Positions 5,776 through 6,032 of a DNA stretch of 6,032 nt are shown here, piece by piece; within the stretch, counting starts at the first letter, position 1, and each line of letters starts with the position of its first letter. This DNA is from JBBRHH01 sp038222915 (GTDB taxonomy: Bacteria; Planctomycetota; Phycisphaerae; Tepidisphaerales; Tepidisphaeraceae). The stretch lies in assembly GCA_038222915.1 (NCBI GenBank), contig JBBRHH010000394.1, positions 1 to 6,032 of the forward strand. The letters are read 5' to 3'. The position numbers and the translations under genes were made by a program. The notes beneath the pieces are model-generated. The model saw nothing but the letters and a program-made list of their open reading frames with translations, did not search any database and was not told the DNA's origin.

Positions 5776-5933
5776 CCGTATTTGAGACCAAAAATCAATA
5801 TGTTCTGGGTACCCAGGCGACACCAGGCATTAAGCAGGCGGATACAATCACATCGCAACTCCAGAAATTAAGATGGTACTTCACCGGACCAAAGACGGTG
5901 TAAGAATCTGATATACATACTGAGGCAAATATT
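5776..5933. promoter_or_regulatory. AT-richer spacer upstream of the right-edge gene, with a 12-bp palindrome
   Basis: CTGGGTACCCAG at 5805-5816 is a perfect 12-bp palindrome of the size of an operator half-site pair. GAGG at 5922-5925, 8 bp before the ATG at 5934, is a good Shine-Dalgarno. TATACA at 5912-5917 resembles a -10 box but would start transcription inside the ribosome binding site, so I do not call it the promoter. The spacer is visibly less GC-rich than the left half of the window. Confidence 0.35.
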
Positions 5934-6032
5934 ATGCAGCGCGGAATGAATGATCGTTTATGGCCTAGAACAGAGCATTTGGAAGAGCGCATGCTCTTTA
6001 ACGCTACGTCGTTGCCGCCCACGAGACTAAGT
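5934..6032 (+). CDS. N terminus of a probable LEPR-XLL-type exported protein, continues past window
   Basis: Thirty-three codons are open to the window edge: MQRGMNDRLWPRTEHLEERM, then LFNATSLPPTRLS. The stretch LEERMLFNA (residues 16-24), after a short basic lead and before SLPP, fits the LEPR-XLL type motif (for example LEPRxLLSA). That motif marks the N terminus of very large secreted or surface proteins, often with cadherin, Calx-beta or dockerin-like repeats, in Planctomycetota and some other bacteria. What the rest of this protein contains cannot be seen. The start at 5934 is chosen because GAGG lies 8 bp upstream; the ATG at 5946 is the alternative. A TAA at 5901-5903 closes the frame upstream. 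This was read directly and is too short and partial for standard ORF lists. Confidence 0.62.
   Translation, partial: MQRGMNDRLWPRTEHLEERMLFNATSLPPTRLS

Noticed and set aside
5795..6022. 75-codon minus-strand frame
   Set aside because: It starts with GTG, has no domain or ribosome binding site that I can see, and opposes the better-supported LEPR-XLL start on the plus strand.

Overview
The window looks like Planctomycetota (or a close PVC relative) DNA of fairly high GC content. The pointers are a secreted PSCyt1/DUF1549 cytochrome-like protein, the first residues of a protein with an LEPR-XLL-type N-terminal motif, and a long repeat-rich intergenic stretch. I cannot name a genus.

Left part (1-3457): three minus-strand genes are followed by one divergent plus-strand gene. 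At the left edge is a large PSCyt1-DUF1549 protein, translated from 1844 down to base 1 and continuing outside the window. Upstream of it lies tRNA-Ser(GGA) (1927-2015, minus). Then comes aguB, N-carbamoylputrescine amidase (2102-3043, minus), with an intact Glu-Lys-Cys catalytic triad. Divergent from aguB across about 84 bp is a small MTH1187/YkoF-type thiamine-binding protein (3128-3457, plus).

Middle part (3458-5265): I see no believable protein gene in these 1.8 kb. It is a mosaic of short tandem arrays with different periods (60, 10, 8, 11 and 7 bp). Three components occur in the same order twice: a 60-bp unit, three GACATT decamers, then an 11-bp array. It reads as a duplicated composite module. 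Two related GC-rich hairpins (4627-4662 and 4736-4771) follow. Long open frames here, including a 649-codon one on the minus strand, are most simply explained by the repeats.

Right part (5266-6032): the C-terminal two thirds of a REP-associated (Y1/IS200-like) tyrosine transposase survives without its HUH half, so it is a pseudogene. Its stop codon lies inside a perfect 41-bp tandem duplication. After an AT-richer spacer with a 12-bp palindrome, a new plus-strand gene begins at 5934 behind a good ribosome binding site and runs off the right edge. Its residues LEERMLFNA suggest a large exported planctomycete surface protein.

The genes do not form one obvious pathway. AguB belongs to polyamine synthesis from agmatine, the thiamine-binding protein to cofactor handling, and the two edge genes to the cell exterior. 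The most unusual content is the repeat mosaic and its possible link to the decayed transposase.
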